In this document: one piece after another, positions 20,901-33,500 of the stretch
Numbering within the stretch: the stretch's first letter is position 1
Layout of the letters: the number at the start of each line of letters is the position of its first letter
Source: Thraustochytrium sp. TN22
Taxonomy: Eukaryota > Sar > Bigyra > Thraustochytrida > Thraustochytriidae
Assembly (NCBI GenBank): GCA_013306675.1
Contig: JABLUY010000004.1
Location: forward strand, 1 to 64,000
Direction of reading: 5' to 3'
Length of the DNA: 64,000 nt
Notes under the pieces: model-generated
Told to the model about the DNA's origin: nothing
Databases searched by the model: none
What the model saw: the letters and a program-made list of their open reading frames with translations, nothing else
Translations under genes and position numbers: made by a program

Positions 20901-23613
20901 CGGGGCTGGGCGTGCGATCATCATCTCCAGAAGTGCCGTGTAGGTGGCGTTGAGGTTCGATGCATCATCGTCCGCGAGCGGGATAGCGGTGGAAATCGCC
21001 GTGGCGGGCTCGTTGCCAGCTTCGTCACCACCGCCGCCGCTCTCGTTTTGCTCCCGCGCCGACGTGAGGATCTGTGCCAGCGCGTGCACCAAAAAGCTGT
21101 AGCCGCCGGCGTCTGCGAAGGCCTTGATGCCCTGGGGCACCTGCTGCGTGGTCTCTAGGCCACCGGCCGGGTTGCCGGCGGCGGCGGTGATCGAGGCGGA
21201 CGTAAGCGCGATAGAGGCAGGCGACAGCGAGGAGGCTGGCGCGGAGGTGCCCGGCGCCGACCCCGAGAGCAGGCGCAGCGAAGGCGCAAAGAAGCCCTCT
21301 AGCTGCGGCACGCTATGCTCGACGCGCAGCAAAAAGTCCATCACGCAGCGCAGAGCGAGGGCGCGCAAGGCGTCACTGATGTGCGGCGCAGCCACGACAT
21401 TGAAGGCCAGCACGGACGCGAGCCCGCTCCGGTTGTCGAGCTTGGTGCACAGGTCGAAGAGGTTCTTGGGCGCCGGCGAGGACCGCAACAGAACGGCGAG
21501 CAGGCGTATGGCGTCGCGCGCCAGGTAGAGATCGACCACGGTCCAGGCGTCCGGCATCATCGAGGCGCCGTCTCCGCCGCCGACGTCCGCAGGCGTGCGC
21601 GGCGATGGATCGCCAATGGAGCGCGGGGCGAAGCGGACACTGTCGGAGAGGTACGGCAAGCCGAGCACAGAGCTGAAGATGGGCGAGTGCGGCTCCGCGG
21701 GCGATCCCGGCGTGGTTGGCGGCCGATGAACCTTGGCGCCTTGGCCCGCAGCGATGGCGGCCGCCACAACCACCTGAAGCTCCTCCTCGGAGATCTCCTC
21801 GCAGAGAAGCGCAGCGGCGATGCGGACCCACTGAGAGGCAACGTAATCGACCATGTCCTTTGTGGCCGGTGCGTCGAGGTCGATGGCATCGATGCGGTTG
21901 ACGAAGATGTCCTCATAAAAGACGCGAAGGCGGTCGATCCACTGCTGGATACCGAGCACGCGACGGAAGAGGTGCGGCGCCTTGGCCACGCGCGCATGCG
22001 CCTCGTCGAACCACTGGACCTGGGTCCAGCTGCGCGAGCCGTCGTGGTGGGCGCAGCGCGCGATCACGTTTAGGTTGAAGGTGAGCGCCAGGTCCAGCTC
22101 CTTCTCCAGCGTGTTGTATTTGAACTTGCTCATGGCCGCTGCGCCGTTAGCGGCAGCGGCGGTGGTCGCGGCGCTGCCGCCGACAGCAGGATCTTGAACG
22201 CCCGCACCGCGCGGTGTGGGCGGCGCATCGATCGGTGTGCTGAAGTCTTCCTCGTGCACGAGCGACGGGAAGCCAGCGGCCGCGCGGAGCAGGGCAGCCA
22301 CCATGGCGAAGAGCGGCGCGTCGACGAAGTCGTCGGGCGGTAGCGTTGCCACGTCGCCGTCCGCGGGGCTCTCGCCCACGACATCCTCGGCGACGAGCAG
22401 GCGGTCACTCGCGGCGCTCGCGAGGATCTGACGCGGCAAGCGCTCCAGAGCGGAGGCAATCAGGCTGGGGCCTTGAAGGTCCATGAAGGCGGCCTGATTG
22501 CTCGGGTGGCCGCGGATCGTGCGCGCGAAGAGCCCGAGGATCTGTACGATGCAACAGCCTGCGGGTAACAGGTCGCGTGCCGAGATGTCTATTGGCGCAG
22601 CGGGGGACCCGGTCGACGTGGCGGCCGAGCTGGACATGGTGCCCGCGTCAACGGCGGCGGCGGTAGCAGCAGCAGCAGCAGCAGTGTCGTCAGAGTGCCC
22701 AGCATTCTCGTTGGCCTTGTCCTCGGTGGTCGTCGCATCCTCCCGCGAGCCGTCTGTCTCAGGCTCGCCAGCAGAGAGTTTCTTCCATAAGAAGGGAAGA
22801 AGCGCAGGAACGCCGCCTACGACGCCGAGAAGATTACGCAGATTGTCTAGGTTCCATACGGCGGAGTCCTGGCCGAGGCGACCATGGCGTCCGCCGTAGG
22901 CTTCGACGCAGCGGCCCTGCACGACAAGGGCGGGGTCGTAGCAAAAGTAGACACGCGACTCGAGGCCGTTGCGTTCCAGCGCGCTTGCCAGCAAGCCAGA
23001 GCCAGCAACCACGGAGACGGCCGTGTTATGCGAGACCTTGGCACGGCCCAGGTGCAGCTTGAGCAGACTGGTGGAGGCGGTCAGCGAAAGGCCCTCTCGA
23101 AGCAGGTAGGCGGCGCCGGTCTGGCCGTCAAAGTCCTCAAAGACGGCCACATCGCAGAGCGGGCCCTGCACGCGCGAGGGGAACGGGAGCGAGAAGTTGT
23201 ACCCGTTCGATTGCTTGATCTCCACGTTGTCGACGAGCACCCGAAGCACACTGGACCCGAGCAGACGCGAGTAGTGGTGCACAGTGACCTGGTGCCAGGT
23301 GCGCGAGGTCAGGCGATCGGGTGGGATGCCAACGCGCACGGAGCCCGAGGAGCGCTCGTCAGCGCTTGAGCAGGTGATGGAGTAGCCGATAACGTCGTCG
23401 CCACCCAGTTCGATGGTAATACCATGCCCCTGGGCGTCGCGCATCTTGAGGAGATTGCCACGGCCGCACTCCTCCTCGATTCGAATCCACATCCAGAAGC
23501 AGTACTCGCGCGCAAAGGGCCAAGCAGCACCGGCGGCGCCGAGCTCCATAAAGATCCCGGAGCCTGGCCCACCGAAGCTGAAGAAGGCGGGCGCGGGTCC
23601 CGGCACCGTGCGA

Positions 23614-23647
<34 letters not shown>

Positions 23648-24542
23648 AAGCGGCAGCCTCCCCGGGCCGCTCCAGAGCGTCTTCATCACGAGATTGGGCC
23701 TCCCAGTTCTGAAGCGCGTGCGGCCTGCGGTCGCCAGGCCGCAGCGCGAAAGCCACCGTGACGTCGATGCCGCGGTCGTCCGGCGCGCCCTCCTGAGCGA
23801 TGCGCAGCGCCAGGTCCAGGGCGTGCAGGAAGCGGAGTTGTGTGCGCGAGTCGCGTGCCACGAGCGCGTGCGCGCTGCGCTGCAACAGCTCGTGCACGTT
23901 TTTGGCGACGGTCCCGGCCGAGAGAATCTTGCTCAAGAGCTCGAGCGCCGCGTCGCCGGCCTCGCCAGCCGCAGTCGCGGCCTCAGAGGGCGAGGGCGCC
24001 TTGTTGGCCTCGTCGCTCTGCTCACTGTCCTCCTCTCGATGAGCGTGCCCTTCGCTGTCGCTTTCGGGGCTTTCCTCGCCGGGCCGCCGCTCCAGACGCG
24101 CGAGGCCGTCGAAGATGCGCAGGAGCGCGCCAAAGATGCGTTCGTGGCCGCGGAGCGCCACGACGCCGCCAACGTCCGTGTGGATGGCGATGGCCGGGTC
24201 GTGCTCGGAGTGCGGCGCGAGAAGCTCCGCGGCATTGGGCGGGGCCTCGAGCAGGAGGAAGCGCGCCACGTCATAGCGAGTGCGCAGCGCTGCCGTTGTG
24301 GCCCTGAGCAGGTCGATCTGCCACGCCGCGGGCTGCGCCAAGAAGCCCTCCGTGTCTTCGAGCAGCGCTCGCACGCCGCCGGGCTGTCGCACGGTCTGGT
24401 GCTGCCTCTTCTCCGAGTTGAAGAGCTCGTGCAGGATCGCGTCCACGGTGGGCGGCGGGGTATTGTGCTCGGCCTCGGGCTGTCGCCGCGGGCTTGGGCT
24501 CGGGCCCGGCCCGGGCTCCGCGGCCTCAGAGCGCCGCCCCAT
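14904..24542 (-). CDS. BEACH-domain giant protein (neurobeachin/LYST class)
   Basis: 3,212 residues. The ATG at 24,542 is chosen because the frame upstream (to 25,490) is Arg/Ala low complexity and lies antisense to the DUS3 leader. In order: an N-terminal helical region; a concanavalin-like/LamG sandwich at about 318-500 (YCFWMWIRIEE, WHQVTVHHY); an armadillo-type/DUF4704-like middle; a disordered stretch with a (His-Gly) run; a PH-BEACH domain at about 2200-2365; a BEACH domain at about 2370-2665 (ISNFEYIMQLNTMAGRSYND, PIFPWVLADYES, PPFHYGSHYSNAGIVLHYLL, VKELIPEFYYLPEML); and C-terminal WD40 repeats to the end. BEACH proteins act in membrane traffic, lysosome size control and selective autophagy in the cytosol. 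The domain order and length match the family with no breaks. A poly-Gln run sits near residue 310. Confidence 0.95.
18747..18790 (-). repeat. (GGCCGT)n in-frame hexanucleotide run
   Basis: About seven copies of a 6-bp unit inside the BEACH gene, read on the minus strand as alternating His-Gly. The unit length keeps the frame, so copy-number change would be tolerated. A CTG/CAG run at about 23,613-23,641 in the same gene encodes poly-Gln. Confidence 0.85.
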
Positions 24543-25341
24543 GGCTGCCTGCCAAGCTGCTGGCTGGTCCGAGCTCGCGCCGCGCGCCGCGCCGCGCCGC
24601 GTCGCGCCGCGTCGCGCCGCGCTGCGCCGCCAGCAGGCAGGCGGAGGCCGCGCGCGCGCGGGGAGCCGAGGTCGGTGGGCCCGCTGGCGCCCTTGGCTTG
24701 CTTGCTGGCTTGCTGGCTTGCTGTGGAGCGGCTCGCGGGCTGCGCCGCCGACAGCTGGGCAGCGGCGGCCGAGCACGCGCGCGCGCGCGACTCCCGCGCC
24801 GAGCGCCGCGCCCCGCGCTTCGCGAGGCCAGCCGCGTGGCGTGTTTGAACGCGCCGCTGCTGATCGATCCACGAGCTCGGGCCGTCGTCCCTCTGGCTGT
24901 GACCGGACCTCCGTCGCTCGCGCGCGAGCGAGCCGTGAGCGTACCCGCCTCTCGGCCAGGGCCGGCCTGCCTGACCTCTCCGAGGCTGCCCGCGCAGGGC
25001 GAAGCGCGGGCGCACAGCGCGAGACGGCCCGGAGCGAGGCGCAGCGGGGCGGGGCCGGCTCGGAGCAGATGCCGAGAGCGAAAGGCTGAGCGAGCGCGGC
25101 GCAGCAGCGCTCGGCCGCGAAGCGAAGCGAGGCGGGCGGCTCGCTGGCGCGCGAGCGAGCCTTCGCGCGGCCACGAGCGCCACCACCAGACCGGCATACC
25201 TGGAGATCCCGCGCGCGCGCGCGGCCGTGCGGCGGGGGAGGACGCGGCCGGCGAAGAAGAAGAAGAAGAAGACCTCGCAGCTGGAGCAGCGGCGGCGGCT
25301 GCAGTACGAGCAGCAGCACTTGCTGCGCCCCTGCCAGCAGC
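24543..25341. promoter_or_regulatory. Head-to-head promoter region, BEACH/DUS3
   Basis: 799 bp between divergent starts. It is extremely GC-rich, with degenerate cgccgcgccg runs (about 24,575-24,635) and a (gcttgctg)n stretch (about 24,690-24,722). Long frames cross it on both strands but give only Arg/Ala/Pro-rich low-complexity products. No extra gene is supported. Confidence 0.5.
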
Positions 25342-27531
25342 ATGGCGACCGAGGGCCCCGCCGAGGCGGCGACGGCCACGGCCACGGCCACGGTGGAGGA
25401 GCCCAAGGCGACGCAGACGACGAGCGGGGGCTTCTGGGAGCGGCTGCAGGCGCGCATGGAGCAGCCAGAGCGCGTGCGCGGCTTTGCCAAGGTGAAGCGC
25501 GAGTTCTACAAGTCGTGGGAGGGCCCCGAGCCGGATGCGTCCAACAAAGAGGGCCGCGACGCGGCGGCCAAGGCCGAGGAGGAGGAGAAGCCGACGCCGG
25601 CGGAGGAGGACGCGGCCGCCGAGGACGCGAACGAGGATGCGCGCAACAAGAACCGCAAGCGCACCAAGCAGCAGGACCGCATGGAGGCGTACAAGAAGCA
25701 AAAGGCAGAAGCGAAGAAGAAGCGCGGGCACCAGGACCGTCCCGAGTGGGACAGCCTGTGCCGCGCCGTAGAGCGCGGGGAGACGTGCACCTTCATGGAG
25801 ACCAAGGGCAAGTGCAGCTACTCGCATGACACGGCGGCGTACGTGCGCAACAAACCGCTGCGCAAGGGGTGGGCGTGCCCGGTGTACGAGGCGCACAAGT
25901 TCTGCCCCTCCGGCATCCGGTGCCTGTTTGGCGAGAACCACACGGTGGTGGAGGGCGAGGCGGGCAGCGAAACGGCCCGCAGCGTGGACTCGCGTTCCGC
26001 GGAGGAGCAGGACGCGGCGAAGGCGCGCGCCGCGGCCAAGGCCGGCTACGGGCGCGACAATGGGTACGACGAGATCGGCGAGTGTAACTACCTGGACGGC
26101 GACCGACAGCGGCAGCTACGCAAGCGCACGTATAAGTTCGGCAAGGCCTCTGGGCCTGCGGACGCAAAGCCGCGGCCGCGCCGCACGGCGGCCGACTTTG
26201 CCGGCAAGATCTACGTGGCGCCGCTGACCACCGTGGGCAACCTGCCGTTCCGGCGCGTGGTCAAGGACTTTGGCGCTGACATCACCTGCGGCGAGATGGC
26301 GCTCGGCAAGGAGGTGTCTTCGGGCCTGAGCTCTGAGTGGGCGCTGCTGCGCCGGCACAAGTGCGAGGACTTTTTTGGCGTGCAGATTGCCGACGGCGGG
26401 CCCAAGTTCATGGAGCAGGCGTTGACACTGCTGGACCGGGAGACGACGGTGGACTTTGTGGACCTGAACCTTGGCTGTCCGATCGACCTCGTCACGGATC
26501 AGGGTGCTGGATCGGCGCTTTTGAACCGCGTCACCAGGCTTCGCAAGATCGTGGAGGTGGTCACGGACGCCACGCAGGGCCGCATGCCGATCGGCCTCAA
26601 GATGCGCGCCGGCTGGTCCTCGAACAAGTTCACAGCCGCCTCGCTGGTCTCGGAGGTCCAGGGCTGGCGCCACCTCATGCCGTACGGGTCCTCGGTTGCC
26701 TACGTCGCAGTGCACGGCCGCTCGCGCCAGGCGCGGTACACCAGCACCGCGGACTGGGACTACATCCAGACGGTGGCCGCGCGCCCGCTCGCGACCGAGT
26801 ACGTCTTCCGTAAGAGCCGCTTCGTGGGTCACAAGCCCCTGGCGCCCGTGCCGGTCTTCGGCAATGGCGACATTCTCAGCTACACGGACTGGCAGGAGCA
26901 CATGGACCGCGTCTCCGACTGGCGTGCTCATATCGACGACGTGCTGCAAGACTGCAGCGAGCCGGCGAGCCGCATGAGCCAGCTCCTGAATCAGGGCAAG
27001 CTGCACGAGTCGGCGCCGGCGCTCGCCAAGGAGACCACCGAGGAAGGCTACGACGAGGCGGCCGCCATGGCCGACCTGGACGCGCTGCAGGCGCGTCTCA
27101 CCACCTGCATGATTGGCCGGTCGGCGCTCATCAAGCCCTGGATCAGCACCGAGATCAAGGAGCAGCGTCACTGGGACATCTCCGGTGCTGAGCGCCTCGA
27201 CATGGTGCGCTCGTACGCCAACTACGGCCTCGAGCACTGGGGCTCGGACCTGTCCGGCGTCAACAAGACGCGCCGCTTCCTGCTCGAGTGGCTCAGCTAC
27301 ACGTGCCGCTACATCCCCGTCGGCCTGCTGGACCCGCTCTATGTGCCGCAGCATATCAATGACCGCCCCCCGGCCTACGTGGGCCGCGACGACAAGGAGA
27401 CGCTCCTTGGCTCCACGGATGTCAAGGACTGGATCCGGATCTCCGAGATGTTTCTCGGGCCGGCACCCGATGACTTTGAGTTCGAGCCCAAGCACAAGTC
27501 CAACTCCTACAGCCTCAACTTTGAGGGCTAA
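25342..27531 (+). CDS. DUS3L: tRNA-dihydrouridine synthase 3 (DUS3-like)
   Basis: 729 residues. The enzyme reduces uridine to dihydrouridine in the variable loop (position 47) of cytosolic tRNAs using FMN and NADPH. N-terminal Ala/Thr and Glu/Lys-rich segments lead to two CCCH zinc fingers at about 139-165 (LCRAVERGETC, GKCSYSHD) and 176-203 (ACPVYEAHKFCPSGIRC), as in eukaryotic DUS3. The TIM-barrel catalytic domain starts at about 287 (KIYVAPLTTVGNLPFRRV). It shows GADITCGEMAL, the catalytic Cys at 379 in NLGCPIDLV, GAGSALLNR, KMRAGW, VHGRSRQARYT, and the FMN-phosphate site VFGNGDIL. A longer-than-usual insert sits between the GNGDI motif and the C-terminal helical domain (about 525-590). 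The ATG at 25,342 is the first in frame. It ends only 37 nt from the stop of the converging C2 giant. Confidence 0.95.
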   Translation: MATEGPAEAATATATATVEEPKATQTTSGGFWERLQARMEQPERVRGFAKVKREFYKSWEGPEPDASNKEGRDAAAKAEEEEKPTPAEEDAAAEDANEDARNKNRKRTKQQDRMEAYKKQKAEAKKKRGHQDRPEWDSLCRAVERGETCTFMETKGKCSYSHDTAAYVRNKPLRKGWACPVYEAHKFCPSGIRCLFGENHTVVEGEAGSETARSVDSRSAEEQDAAKARAAAKAGYGRDNGYDEIGECNYLDGDRQRQLRKRTYKFGKASGPADAKPRPRRTAADFAGKIYVAPLTTVGNLPFRRVVKDFGADITCGEMALGKEVSSGLSSEWALLRRHKCEDFFGVQIADGGPKFMEQALTLLDRETTVDFVDLNLGCPIDLVTDQGAGSALLNRVTRLRKIVEVVTDATQGRMPIGLKMRAGWSSNKFTAASLVSEVQGWRHLMPYGSSVAYVAVHGRSRQARYTSTADWDYIQTVAARPLATEYVFRKSRFVGHKPLAPVPVFGNGDILSYTDWQEHMDRVSDWRAHIDDVLQDCSEPASRMSQLLNQGKLHESAPALAKETTEEGYDEAAAMADLDALQARLTTCMIGRSALIKPWISTEIKEQRHWDISGAERLDMVRSYANYGLEHWGSDLSGVNKTRRFLLEWLSYTCRYIPVGLLDPLYVPQHINDRPPAYVGRDDKETLLGSTDVKDWIRISEMFLGPAPDDFEFEPKHKSNSYSLNFEG

Positions 27532-27568
27532 GCGTTATTACCAAGACAAAAAAGAGATGGGTTCTCTC

Positions 27569-30500
27569 TTACAAATCATAGTTGTCGGCAAGAAAGGCAA
27601 CCTCTTCGTTGAGGTCCTTGGTGGTGGGCGCCGTCCTTGGCACGCGCGCCCTCGCGCGCGTCGTCGTCGCTGTCGGACGCGTCATCGATGAGGATGGTTG
27701 CGCAGCCTTGGCAAGGCGATCGCTCAAGTCGCTCGGGCGCTCGCGAACACGACGGCGGGCCGCACGCACGGCCTCGAGCGCAGGCCCGCGCGGCGAGCTT
27801 ACATCGTCCAACTCGTCAAAGGTAGTAGACGCGTGCGACGTATCCTCGAGCCTGGCGTGACGGAGAACCGCAGCAAGCGCGCCGGGCATCCTGGAGCGCG
27901 GCGCGCGGTGGCGAGCGCCGTGGCCGAAGGAGCGCTCCACGACGGCTTCTGCGCGGTTCATGAGACGCTCCAGGTCCCGCAGACGCACACGCGTCCCATC
28001 GGGCAGCACGGCCCGAGAGGAGGGGCGCGCGCGGTGCGCGGACTCATGGAGCGCGTCGAGCCATTGCGCAAAGACGAGCAGCCAAAAGTCGAGGAACTCG
28101 CTGAGCGAGATGCGGCTGTCACGCTCGTGAGCATCCATGGTCCTCAGCAGGTCGTAGATCTGCTGCTTGGTGAGGTTCGGCGACAACCTCCGCATCATGG
28201 ATACAAACTCGGCTGCCGACACGGAGCCTGAGGAGTTGCGATCAAAGCTGCGAAAGGCCTCCTGGAGGGAGAGATCTGCCTCCACGATGGCTTCGCAGAC
28301 CGCGAAGAGCGCCGTGCGCAGACCAGGGTCCTGCGCTCCGCGCGAAGTTGCCGAAAACCCCAAGCCCTCGCCCTCGCCCTCCCTCGCCCGCGTCTCCGAC
28401 GCTGCGTCCGCATTCATGTCCGCTTCGTACTGGTTGCTGGCCCGGGGGTCGTGCTCGAAAACCCTGGACACGAGCCGCTCGCGGACCTGCGACATGGCGA
28501 GGCGAAAGGATTCCTCGTCATCGGACTCCGCGTCGTCGTCCAAGGGGGAGGCAGGGGCCTTGACGGGCTCGATGGCCGTTTTGATCGGGGGCCTGCTCCG
28601 CTTGGGCGTGCGGGGCCGCGGCTCGGGCTTCTTGACCGGGGAGAGCTGCGGTCTGCGCGTGGCGACGGAAGACCCGGTGCCGGGACGCTTGGCCGAGGTG
28701 GGACGCTGTTGGCCGTGCTGCTGTTCGTGCAGCAGCTCGTTGTGGAGCTCAAAGAGGCGCGCAGCACGCAAGAGCACCTTGCGGCGGTGCAGAGGGTCGA
28801 CGACGCCGAGCTGGCCGGCGAGATCCTCATCGGTGAGCGCAACGAGCAGCGGGCCATCAACGGCAGCCTCGACAAAGGCGGCCGAGTACACCGGGAGCTC
28901 GAGGTCCTCCGCGAGCCACTCGACGACGTCGCGCGTGCGCCAGAGCATGACGTCACGCGGGCGCTTGCGCTGCACACGGTCCGCGCGTTTCTGTGAGCGG
29001 CGCTTGCGCTCGGCCTCGGCCTTGTGCAGGCGCTGCGCCTCGGCCTCCAGGCGCGCGAGCTCCTCCTGCGCACGACGCTCGGCCTCGCGCGCGCGCTGCT
29101 CCTCGCGCTCCCTGCGCTTGCGCTCGTGCTCCTTGCGCTCCTCGGCGCGGCGGCGCGCAGCCTCGTCGGCCTCAAGCTGGCGCTTCTCCTCCAGGTCTCG
29201 CTGCGCAGCCTCGGCGCGCTCGCGCTCCAAGTCGCGCAGCCGCTTGAGCTGCGCGGCGTGCGCGTCGCGCTCGCGCTGGCGGTCCTGCTCGGCTCGAAGT
29301 TTGCGCTCGCGGTCGCGCGCCGGCTTGGATTCGATGAAGGCGCGGAACTCGTCAAAGTCCACGACATCGTCATCGTTGGTGTTCATGTGCGCGAAGAGGT
29401 CGTCGATGGCGCGATCCGAGGCGCCGCTGGCCACGGCGTCCGCCGCGAAGACGGCGGGGTCCACGCCGAGGAAGGCTGCGCAGCCCGGCACGGACGCGAA
29501 GCCCTGGACGAGCTCATCGCGCGTGAGGCGGCCGTCGCTGTTGGCGTCCAGCACGTTCCACATTCGCTTGAGCTCCATCATCTGCTTGCTCTCCTGTTTG
29601 CGCTGGCGCTCGAAGATGTCCGCGTCGGGAAAGAACTGCAGCCCGAGATGGATCTCGCCGGCGCCCTTGTCGAGGGAGAAGCCGCGCACCTCGCGCCGCA
29701 CCACGGCGTCCGGCCCGCCGCGGACTGCCTCCACCAGCAAGTCCAGGAGCGGAATGCGCACCGACCCGCACAGGTCATTTGCCGTCAGGGTGTCGATATC
29801 CAGGACGCGCACCATGAGCTCGGCCGGTTGCGTCTCGGCCGCGTTCGTATACAGCAGCGAGAGGTCCTCATTCCAGGTTGCTGCCGCGCCGGCCTTGTTC
29901 TTGGTGGTGGTCCGCTCTGGCATCATGGACTTGTCGCCGTTGCTGACCACGACCTCGACGCAGAGGTCGTTGGCGCCGCCGAACATCTCCTGGGACTTGA
30001 CGCCCGACACGTGGTCCACGCGCACGCGCAGCTGGCCGGCCACGCGCGGTAGGTAGTACACCTGCGCTTCGAGCTTGCCCAGCACGGGACCTCCCGCTGT
30101 GGACGTGGGCTTGAGCGGAATGGCCAGCGGCGACGGCGCCTCCTGCACGCCGGCTTGGACCAGCTTGGCGACCTTGGGCACCAATCCCTCGGCCACGAGC
30201 GTGGCGCGCTTGCCACGTAGGGTCCACTGGCGCTCGTACACGCCGAGCGACACGCACGCCTGGGCGGACTGGAGCGGGACGACGAGAATCTCGTCCAAGA
30301 AGTGCACCTCGCCACGCTCCGCCTTGGTCGGGCGGCCGTTCACCGTCACAGCGGCGCTCTGTCCGTCGAGCGAGCTCGTCGCACGCACGAAGGGCTGCGC
30401 CGGGACCTTGCCGCTAGCATCGCTAAAGTTGCGAAGCGCCTGCAGGGTCACGTAGAGGCGCCCGACGGCGCCGGCGCCTCCTGTGCCGCTGGCCTCCCCT

Positions 30501-33500
30501 TCCTCCAGGTCGCCCGGAAAGGGCCCGCGCTTGAGGATGAGCTGCAGCTCGCCGCGCGAGTGTTCGCCGGTCTTGTCAAGGAGCTCGAACCACTGCTGCA
30601 GCGGCTTGGGGTCGACACCGTGCAGGCCCATGAGCTGCTGCGAGAGCGGGATCTCGCATCTCCCGATGAACTCGTCAGCGCCTACGTCGTCATCATCAAC
30701 CACGGTGCAGACCAGGTGCGGCAGACTGCCGTCCGGGTTGGGCATGCAGCCCTTGAGGCGAAGGCGCTCCTCAAAGACCGGCTCGGTGCCCTGGTCGCGG
30801 GCAACAGCCGTGCTAACGACGTGATCCTGGCCGACGAAGTTGAGCATCACCCGCGGGTCCTGCGCGCCGCTGCCCAAGATGCCGTCGCCAGCGTTGTACA
30901 GATTGCGACCGCGCAGTACGACGACGTTGAGCGTGTTCTCCGGGCGCTCGGATGGGAGCTCGCGCTTGGCCTCGCCCTGGCGGCGAAACTGGAGGCCGAG
31001 GTGAATCTCGCCCATCTTGCGGCCGGACGCACCGGTGAGCGGGAACCAGGCGTCCGCGACCTGACCGCCATCCAGAATGAGCGGGAAGACCGGCAGGAGC
31101 ACCGTGCCAATGAGGTCGTCGCCGAGCGTCTTGACGGTGTTGGCGTTCCAGACCTCGACCAACAGGACAGGTGTTGATCCGTGGCCCTCCTCGATGCCGA
31201 GGTCTGCCTCGACGTACGGAAGCAGGAGGTCCTCGTCCCAGTCTGGATGGCTGCCGGCGTTCTGAATCGTGGCAGTCTTGGCCGTGGCAAAGCGCAAGGC
31301 TGCATCGCCGCGGCCGCCGCCCGCCACGAGCGTGAGCTTCACGTACGGGTCCTGCTTGCCGAGCGTCTGCACGTCGACCAGGTGCCGCGCGCCGAGCACC
31401 TGAACATGCACGTCGCCGGCGCGCGGGCCGAGGTCGTGCGTGGCGATGGCGCGCAGCACACCGCGGGAGAAGGGCCCGATGGGCTTGCCCGGGAAGGCGG
31501 CGCGTGGAATGAACTGCATGTCAATCTGCATGGCGCCGTGCTTGGGCTTGTGCTCGTGCGGGCCGCCCTTGGCGCCGCCACCGTAGGTTGGAAGCCACAT
31601 GCTTGCGACCTGGCCGGGTGCCAGCAGCCAGGGCGCCAGGTTGATTTGGGTGGCGAAGATGGTCGCGTCGCTCATCATGTTACGATCTCTGATGCGGAGC
31701 GCCAGCGAAGGCACCTTCTTGTCGGCCGGGCCCCACTCAAGCTGCGCGGAGGTAGAGAAGGCGAATCTCGGGGCGCTGCCGCCATTCTCGTCGGGCTGTG
31801 ACTTGGCCTTGAAGGGCTTGCGCCAATCGACGCCCTCGAGCTCCACGTAGGGGTCCTGTGTGGACATTTTGCTGACGCTGCGCAGGTCGACGGCGCGGTG
31901 CACGAGAATGTGCAGGTCGCCCGGCCCGCGCACGAATTTGAGCGCCGCGCCCTCGGTGCCGCGGACCGCGAGCGCGGCGCTTTCGTCCTCGTCGCGCTCG
32001 AGCGCAACGCCGATTTGGATTTCACCGACGCGCTCGACGGGCGACTTTTTCTTGCCACCGCCACGCACGAGCGGGAGCCAGACCTGCGTCGGCTCGCCAT
32101 CAGCTGTTGCGCGCAGCGCGTTGCAGAGCGGAACCTGCGCCGCGCCGATGGTGGTGCGGCCCGTGGACACCGAGACGTCCAGAAGCGCGAAGAGCACGTC
32201 CTCCGTGTCCATGGTGAGCGTCTCGTTCCAGGTGGGCGTCTTGTCGGCGTTGCGTGCCTCCTGCGTACGCGCGGTCTCGTTGGTGGGCCACAGTCGCAGC
32301 GAAGCGACCGGGTCCATCTTGCCGACCCACTGGACGTCCTTGAGGCCGCGTGCGCCGTAGACGCGGAGCACGAGGCGGCCGCCGGAGGGCGGCGGGCCTG
32401 GCGCGGCCTCGTGCTTGCGAGCGCTGCCGGCCCCTTCTTCGGGCTCCTCCGCCGCATCGTCCGGCTCGTCCGGCGCGAACTGCAACCTCACGAAGAGTGT
32501 CCCGGCGCGCGTCGTGGCGCCCTTGGCCGTGTTGATGAGCGGGAGCGCGCGATCAAAGAGAACGCCTGGGTGGAGTGCAAGCGGCAAGAGCGGGACGCGC
32601 GTCTCGCCAATGTTGTCGGAGCCAAAGGTGTCCTTGTCGCGCGCCTGCAGCACAAGCGTGGGCGTCTGGCCATAGGCCTCGGCATCGAGCGCGAGCGCGG
32701 GCGAGTACTCGAGCGTAAGCTGCTCGCCCCACGCCGCCTCCTTGCCAGCTGACTTGCAGACGCGCGTCTGCAGCGGCTGGATGGCGTTGCCGGCGGCGCC
32801 TGCGTTCCACTTGACCGTCACGTAGGGGTCCTGGCTGCCGAAGAAGTCCTTGTCGGTGAGAAAGGTCGCGCGGTCCACGTGCACGAGCACCTTGCCGGCG
32901 AGGAGGAGCTCGCGCGGCGCCTGGCGCGGCGGCGGCGCCCAGTCCTCGGTGAAGTCGAGCGCGAGCTCCACGAAGCCGCACGGGCGACCGCTCTTGTTGC
33001 GCAGCGCCCACCAGACGCGTTGCTCCGTGGACGCCGAGGCAGTCTCGTCGGTCTCGGCCAGGGAAGCGTCCTCGGGGCCTGGCTCAAAGCGGCCCTGCGC
33101 GAGGCTCTCGTTCAGCAAGTGCGCGGTGCAGGCCCTGGCAATCTCCTGCTTGGCGGTGGCGTCCAGCGCGCGGTCCGCGAAGGCGGCCGTGAGCGAGCGT
33201 GCTAAGCTCCGCTGGTCGAGCGCCGCGGCGTCGAGATGAAAGTCGGGAAAGCTGTCTGCGAGGGCAGCGGCGAGCTTGGAGAGCGCACGCGCCACGAGCG
33301 GGCCCAGGGTCTCGGCTGGGTCCTGCGGCGAGGCCGGCTCGGCCTGCCAGCATCTGTCTGGGCAGGCCTCGCCCGGGCGGAAGCGCGCGTACAGTTTGGT
33401 GAAGAGCTCGCGGTTGGCGTCCTCGGTGTCGGGGTGCTTGGCGTGGAGCTTGTCGACCTTGGCGTCAATGTCTGCGGAGTCCTGCACGCTGAGCAGGCCG

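Noticed and set aside
24543-25490. Upstream extension of the BEACH frame
   Set aside because: Arg/Ala-rich, crosses the DUS3 start on the other strand, no family match.
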